Position numbers and translations under genes: made by a program. 64,000 nucleotides of DNA from UBA4416 sp964543545 (GTDB lineage Bacteria; Bacteroidota; Bacteroidia; B-17B0; Aurantibacillaceae), in the NCBI GenBank assembly GCA_964543545.1, contig CAZIYT010000003.1, forward strand, positions 310,001 to 374,000, given 5' to 3'. The notes under the pieces are model-generated. The model ran no database searches. It was not told where the DNA came from and worked only from the letters and a program-made list of their open reading frames with translations. This document shows positions 59,280 to 64,000 of this stretch, in pieces (positions within the stretch are counted from its first letter, which is position 1; every line of letters starts with the position of its first letter).

Positions 59280-61380
59280 ATCCCTTCATATTATTCTATG
59301 GGTGCTTGTTGCCTCGGCACTGCCGGCACAAATCACCAACAATCCTCCGGCAAATACATTCCAGGACAGTTATTCTTCGGGAAGTTATGTTCGCTGCGCC
59401 TATAATGTGAATATCAGTGAAACGCATTTGAGCAACAATGTGGATTACCTGGCGAAAGCCGGTGAGTCTATCAGGATCCAGGCCTCCAGCGGAACAACAC
59501 CGTACAGCAATATAGGTGGCTTTTCCGGAGGGTCCTTCCATGCCTTTGTTGATCCCAACTACAACCTGAGCGGTTGCGGAGCTTCAGGAACCATTGTATG
59601 GGACAATACTTACACCGGCGATGGTTCCATTGCCAGGGAAGTACGGCCTGTAAATTATCAGCTCTATCCCCGAAACTCCTCCAACAAGGGCACGGTCCTT
59701 TTTTCAGGGACCGATAATGGCAATAACTCAACGATCACATTCTATACAGCAAAAACCAATTTCAACAATGTGACAAGCACTTATAATATAACCACTGTCA
59801 ACATTGTGAATAAACGTTTTTCCTTTTCCGTACAGATTGATGCCGAGCTTAGCGAGTATGCCTTTGCCTACTACTTAAACGGTCAGCCTTTTAACGCGGT
59901 AACATTGGCTGAACATGTGGTATGCGGAGATGCCTATATCATTTCAGGACAATCGAATGCTGCTACAAGCGCTTCATCAAGCGATGAAATCACAATGGAT
60001 AATACTTATGGCGCGGGCACTACGTATGGCAGGTATAGCCGAACCATCAAATCAGACGACAAGACCAGTTGGGGAGTTTCCGGCACAGGAAATACAAATT
60101 TGAATACAGGTATATGGGGATTAGCCCTACAGTACAAAATCCAGGAGACATACGGAATCCCTACCTGCATTATTAATGGTGCGCTAGGAAGCACCTCGAT
60201 TGAAAAACATTTGCCACCTGATTCCTATCCTAATGATTTTTTCCATAATCCGGTAAACTATCCAAAATATGATACTTCTTTCCCTCCTGACGGGTGTTTT
60301 GCGCGCATGAACACTCGTGTGTATAACGCAGGCCTGGAAAATAATATCAAAGGTATTTTCTGGTGGCAGGGAGATGGAGGTCCCAATGCTCCCTATAATT
60401 ACATTGACCATTTTACCCCTTTGTATAACTTGTGGGCAACCTGGTATCCTGGATTTAATCGTTTTTATGAGATTCAGATTCCGTCTTTGGCGGCGCCGGG
60501 TACCGATCCATCATTCATCAGAATACAAAGTGAATATCAACGGAAAATGGGTACGATTTTTCCGAACACTACTGTGATGTCAGCTAACGGAATCGGCTAT
60601 CACCGCACGGAACCTGGGGAAGAAATCCATCACCAGGCTACAGGATACATAAACATGGCAAACCGCCTGTTTGCTTTGCTGGAAAAAGACGTCTATGGAA
60701 AAACAACAAACATCAATGACCTCACGCCTCCCGATATTTTTTCCGCGACGATATCAGGAACGAGTGTATCCCTGCGCTTTAACCAGAATCTTAACCTGAA
60801 TACAGCCATCGGCGATAACATTTACGACATTTTGTCTGTGATAAAATTCAATAATGAGCTCTCCCCGTTTCCAGTTACGGTTACCAAATCAAATCCGGTC
60901 ATATCAGGGCAATACCTCACCTTCGATGTGAATTCAGCATCAGGAATCTCAACCGTAAGCTATGCCGGATACATTCCTAACACAACAGCAGCCAACATGA
61001 ACAATGTGGGCTGCTATATCAGGAACTCAAAAAATGTGGGAGCTTTGTCTTTTCATAATTTCCCGGTAACTCCGCCAGGCCCTGAGATGAGAACCATGAT
61101 GACGAATGAAGAAGAGGTTCAACACATTGAAACTTCAGAAATAAATCAAATCAGTGTTTATCCCAACCCTGTCAGTGATTATCTTACTATTACATCCGGC
61201 AATAAACCCGTCGATCGACTGAAAATAAGTGATCTTGCCGGGCGGGTAATTTATGAATATGAAAATACATCGGGGCGACGCAACTTTGACTTATCAGATC
61301 TTCAAACAGGCATTTATCTGATCTCTATTGAATCCAATGGACACGTATACACCTCCAGGCTGGTAAAAATCAATCACTAA
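59272..61380 (+). CDS. Sialate O-acetylesterase-type SGNH hydrolase with T9SS tail
   Basis: 702 aa. Signal about 1-18. After an N-terminal Ig-like domain (about 20-210) comes the SASA/SGNH core: nucleophile Ser228 in ISGQSNAAT, the GIFWWQGDGGPN block and the His pair 453/454 in EIHHQATGY. A further beta domain and a type A T9SS sorting domain (last about 75, SVYPNPVSDYLTITSGN) follow. It should remove acetyl groups from polysaccharides outside the cell. Coupled to the fibre gene and 25 bp before the glycosidase. Confidence 0.88.
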   Translation: MIKSLHIILWVLVASALPAQITNNPPANTFQDSYSSGSYVRCAYNVNISETHLSNNVDYLAKAGESIRIQASSGTTPYSNIGGFSGGSFHAFVDPNYNLSGCGASGTIVWDNTYTGDGSIAREVRPVNYQLYPRNSSNKGTVLFSGTDNGNNSTITFYTAKTNFNNVTSTYNITTVNIVNKRFSFSVQIDAELSEYAFAYYLNGQPFNAVTLAEHVVCGDAYIISGQSNAATSASSSDEITMDNTYGAGTTYGRYSRTIKSDDKTSWGVSGTGNTNLNTGIWGLALQYKIQETYGIPTCIINGALGSTSIEKHLPPDSYPNDFFHNPVNYPKYDTSFPPDGCFARMNTRVYNAGLENNIKGIFWWQGDGGPNAPYNYIDHFTPLYNLWATWYPGFNRFYEIQIPSLAAPGTDPSFIRIQSEYQRKMGTIFPNTTVMSANGIGYHRTEPGEEIHHQATGYINMANRLFALLEKDVYGKTTNINDLTPPDIFSATISGTSVSLRFNQNLNLNTAIGDNIYDILSVIKFNNELSPFPVTVTKSNPVISGQYLTFDVNSASGISTVSYAGYIPNTTAANMNNVGCYIRNSKNVGALSFHNFPVTPPGPEMRTMMTNEEEVQHIETSEINQISVYPNPVSDYLTITSGNKPVDRLKISDLAGRVIYEYENTSGRRNFDLSDLQTGIYLISIESNGHVYTSRLVKINH

Positions 61381-61405
61381 TTACATACCTCTTATACTTT
61401 TTCTT

Positions 61406-63505
61406 ATGATTTATAAACTTCTGTTCAGGGCTATCTTTATGATAGCCCTGAACAATCCCACAACAACAATTGCTCAATGCAACGATTTTGTTACCGTTGA
61501 TGGTAAAAAACTCAAATGCGGTGGAAATGACTTCTTCGCGGTCGTTGCCAATTACTGGGTTGAGTATTCACGCGGCCCTATCACCAATACCTCCCTTTTC
61601 ACTTATCCCAATTTCTTTCCTTCGCGATCGCATACCTATTTCCCAAGTAATACACGATGTTGTCCCGTTATATCAACCAATGCCAAAGCTGATAGTGCTA
61701 TCCGGAGAGACCTCAGGGAAATAAAAGCGATGGGATTCAATGCCATCCGGGTATATGGCTGCGGATACCAGGATACAATCGTAACAACCAACTGGGATGG
61801 CAGTGTTTATGTAAAAATACCTTTCACCGATCCAAATCATACTCAATTATCCTTAGATATTGCGGGAAGTGTATTAAGATCAGCAAAAGCTGCCGGAATA
61901 AAAGTTATCTGGCTGGCCGGTGATAATGATCTTAGTAAGGATGCTACTCCTTTGGAACTGGCATTTCAGGCAGGCTATACCAATTACCTGAAGGAATTCG
62001 GTCGCCGGTTCGAGAATGATCCGACTTTACTGGCCGTTGATTTCTTTAATGAACCTGTCCCCACTTCTGGTGCCTATTGGACAAAAAACAAAGCCTGTCA
62101 AAAAACAAAGGAGTGGAACGATGCCCTAAAACAATATTCTAATGCACTTAGTACGATTGGCTTGTGGGAGGTCGGAAGCGCATTCTGGTGGGACCCAAAC
62201 TTACTAAATGTTGATTTCGTTTCTTTGCATAATTATCCCCTGACAAAGATAAACAATCAAATAACCAGCTTAACAGACGCGATCAACCGGATTAAATCCG
62301 ATTACTGGTGGTATAAAAACAATGTGGCGCTTCCCTGGATGATCGGAGAAACCGGCATGACCGCACACTTGCTCAATGCCAATAGTATAGATACAACCTA
62401 TGACAGAAGTCCTTATCCCGGAACATTACAGGATCAGAAAACGTTCCTGCACGAAACGCTCAATGCGGCACGTGATTGTGGAGCAACAGGTTATTGTTGG
62501 TGGGAATATTCCGACGGGGATGTAGATGGCTACACCGGATCTGGCAAAGGTGCTTTTTTTGGTCTGGTGTACGCAAGTGATCCGGCATCCCCCATTGTAC
62601 GAAAACCGGCGGCCCAGGAGATTAGTAACTTTGATCCGTCAGCCATCGGTACCCCAAGTCAACCACCAAACTACTATAGTTATTTTGGGAATACCACTGG
62701 AACTCTCCTGTATGGAGCTGTATTAGACAATAGTTCCAATCCGATTAAAGATGCCATAATCGAATTAATCGATTCTGTTCCGGGGCAAAAACGCCGCTAT
62801 CAAACTACCTATTCCGATGCTAATGGACTTTACACAATTTATGCAGGTCCTATCATATTTAGGATGTCGGCATCTGCTACAGAATCCAATACAGAGTATA
62901 GAATTGGCGCCAATTATTTCACCACATATCCCACGCTTAGAACTTTTTATCTGAATAAGCTTGCAAGGCCTTCAGCAACTAATCTGACTTATGTCAACAA
63001 TTCTGTTTCTTCTGTCAATGTAAGCTCATATGCTAATTCCTATGTAACATTCAATAATTACCAGATGAGCTCCAGTAATTTTAAAACGACGGCAGGAAGC
63101 TACATCAATTTACAGGCTGGCTTCGCAGCAACTTCTAATACGAATTTCAATGCTCATATCGGCCCTTACTATCATGACTGCGGCTCCTTTGCTTTTAGAA
63201 AAAACAACTCCGAACAGGCAAGTTCCGAAGTTACATTTAAAGAAGTTTCTGAAGACATGCCGCTTCATCATGAGCTTAACAGCATCTTCCCCAATCCAGG
63301 CGCCGGCAACTACCAGCTCAGCATGGCAAAAGATGGCGACTACCAGGTAGAGGTGTACAACATGCAGGGAGCTAAGGTAAGATCGGAACGTTTTACAGGC
63401 AATACCTATAACGTCGATCTCCAGAACGAAGCAAACGGCATTTATTTGTTCACGATTAAGAACAAAACCGAACTATTGGAAAGTGTGAAGATTGTAAAGG
63501 AATAA
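61406..63505 (+). CDS. GH5-like (clan A) glycoside hydrolase with T9SS tail
   Basis: 699 aa. Signal about 1-23. (beta/alpha)8 catalytic domain about 25-420 with the acid/base Glu216 in FFNEP and the nucleophile Glu315 in IGETG, plus NAIRVYGCG and VDFVSLHNYP. Overall it looks mannanase/GH5-like. A small carboxypeptidase-regulatory-like domain (about 435-520, GAVLDNSSNPIKDAIIELID), a further beta region and a type A T9SS sorting domain (last about 75, SIFPNPGAGNYQLSM) follow. With the esterase it likely degrades an acetylated polysaccharide. Substrate not fixed. Confidence 0.87.
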   Translation: MIYKLLFRAIFMIALNNPTTTIAQCNDFVTVDGKKLKCGGNDFFAVVANYWVEYSRGPITNTSLFTYPNFFPSRSHTYFPSNTRCCPVISTNAKADSAIRRDLREIKAMGFNAIRVYGCGYQDTIVTTNWDGSVYVKIPFTDPNHTQLSLDIAGSVLRSAKAAGIKVIWLAGDNDLSKDATPLELAFQAGYTNYLKEFGRRFENDPTLLAVDFFNEPVPTSGAYWTKNKACQKTKEWNDALKQYSNALSTIGLWEVGSAFWWDPNLLNVDFVSLHNYPLTKINNQITSLTDAINRIKSDYWWYKNNVALPWMIGETGMTAHLLNANSIDTTYDRSPYPGTLQDQKTFLHETLNAARDCGATGYCWWEYSDGDVDGYTGSGKGAFFGLVYASDPASPIVRKPAAQEISNFDPSAIGTPSQPPNYYSYFGNTTGTLLYGAVLDNSSNPIKDAIIELIDSVPGQKRRYQTTYSDANGLYTIYAGPIIFRMSASATESNTEYRIGANYFTTYPTLRTFYLNKLARPSATNLTYVNNSVSSVNVSSYANSYVTFNNYQMSSSNFKTTAGSYINLQAGFAATSNTNFNAHIGPYYHDCGSFAFRKNNSEQASSEVTFKEVSEDMPLHHELNSIFPNPGAGNYQLSMAKDGDYQVEVYNMQGAKVRSERFTGNTYNVDLQNEANGIYLFTIKNKTELLESVKIVKE

Positions 63506-63529
63506 ATCCAGATACAATTTGAACATTAC

Positions 63530-63560
63530 AAAAAGAGCAGCTCACGGAGCTGCTCTTTTT
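63530..63560. terminator. Bidirectional terminator between the glycosidase and the DUF4190-like gene
   Basis: AAAAAGAGCAGCTC (63530-63543) pairs perfectly with GAGCTGCTCTTTTT (63547-63560) with an ACG loop. A-tract on one side and T-tract on the other fit both convergent genes. Confidence 0.93.
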
Positions 63561-63583
63561 ATTTTTCTAAAACGACATATTTA

Positions 63584-64000
63584 CTATAGGGATGATATCG
63601 CCAGGATCAAGGTATAGAAGGCAAATATAAAGGCGGTGATGATGGCGCCGGCGCCCAAAGCTGTACCGATAATGGAGAACACCAGGTTGATCGTGGAGCC
63701 GTTGTTCTTACGGTGGCGCCTCAGGCCCTGCGTCCCGAACACTACAGCAATAATGCCCATTACCATGCCGGCAATAAACAATAAGGCAAAGACGTACTCG
63801 GCCGTTGCCACGATCACGCTAATGGCCAGGATATTAAGCACCAGGCCGATGATGCCTAAAATAAAACTTACCAAAGCAACAGGATCCAGGGAATTATCCC
63901 CATCGTCGTATGCCAGGCATTTGCGCTCTGTTTTATTGGCAATGTACTTTCTGAAGGCATCTCTTTTCAATGCTTTCGCATCAGCTTCCTTTTTTTCTAT
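63584..64000 (-). CDS. DUF4190-like membrane protein (5' end outside window)
   Basis: The frame stays open to the right edge (IEKKEADAKALKRDAFRKYI before the TTG at 63970), so the true start lies beyond 64000 and the 128-aa version is partial. Three hydrophobic segments (LVSFILGIIGLVLNILAI, FALLFIAGMVMGIIAVVFG, LVFSIIGTALGAGAIITAF) with short basic linkers (GLRRHRKNNG) match the DUF4190 pattern. Function unknown. Confidence 0.8.
   Translation of the reverse strand: MEKKEADAKALKRDAFRKYIANKTERKCLAYDDGDNSLDPVALVSFILGIIGLVLNILAISVIVATAEYVFALLFIAGMVMGIIAVVFGTQGLRRHRKNNGSTINLVFSIIGTALGAGAIITAFIFAFYTLILAISSL

Overview
The window is a 64 kb chromosomal piece of a member of the Bacteroidota. Four things point there. 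Secreted proteins end in type IX secretion sorting domains, both the gliding-type 'B' and the short 'A' form. Several genes carry the phylum's promoter pattern, TTG-N18/19-TAnnTTTG. Starts mostly lack Shine-Dalgarno sequences and are preceded by A-rich leaders. The ribosomal operon runs rpsL-rpsG-fusA-rpsJ with no tuf. A family or genus cannot be fixed by reading alone. No rRNA, tRNA, CRISPR array, transposase or phage gene was seen.

Layout. 1-3.0 kb: the 3' end of pyrG, a KirBac-type potassium channel, and a Sco/TlpA-type thioredoxin pair. 3.1-14.5 kb is accessory surface chemistry: a SET-domain protein, four PAPS-type sulfotransferases, two aspartyl/asparaginyl-hydroxylase-family enzymes, and a tightly overlapping minus-strand operon (KAS III, acyl carrier protein, KAS III, SDR reductase, polyprenyl-phosphate-type GT2, GNAT). 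The operon looks like a small machine that builds a short acyl group, reduces it and transfers it, probably to an amino sugar. The sulfotransferases and hydroxylases may finish the same or a neighbouring glycan, lipid or protein. This is the best candidate here for an undescribed pathway. 14.7-28.8 kb: a small exported protein, two TMTC-like GT-C membrane proteins with TPR tails, and two giant repeat adhesins (1531 and 1407 aa) separated by a small exported protein.

29.1-46.9 kb is one long translation operon (str, S10, spc and alpha clusters) from rpsL to rplQ. It has a clear promoter with a CCCC/GGGG leader hairpin at its head and a strong terminator at its end. Several of its spacers hold repeat-like DNA, including two elements with 8-nt periodicity. 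46.9-54 kb holds a DUF2079-like membrane protein, a lipoprotein, three small envelope proteins, truA and an ABC exporter. It is followed by a nested inverted-repeat element without coding capacity.

54-63.5 kb: a T9SS-exported amidase with a CUB domain, a YfcE-type phosphoesterase, then a three-gene operon of a fibre-like protein, a sialate-O-acetylesterase-type hydrolase and a GH5-like glycosidase. The last two carry T9SS tails. A DUF4190-like membrane gene runs off the right edge.

Recurrent non-coding structures are a second theme: twin hairpins with mutually complementary loops (8205-8266), CGCAGAT/CGCAGAG-type repeats, a 13-bp palindrome with a duplicated arm before rpsL, a shared 25-nt element in front of two consecutive small genes, and several promoters placed so close to the ATG that transcripts are probably leaderless.
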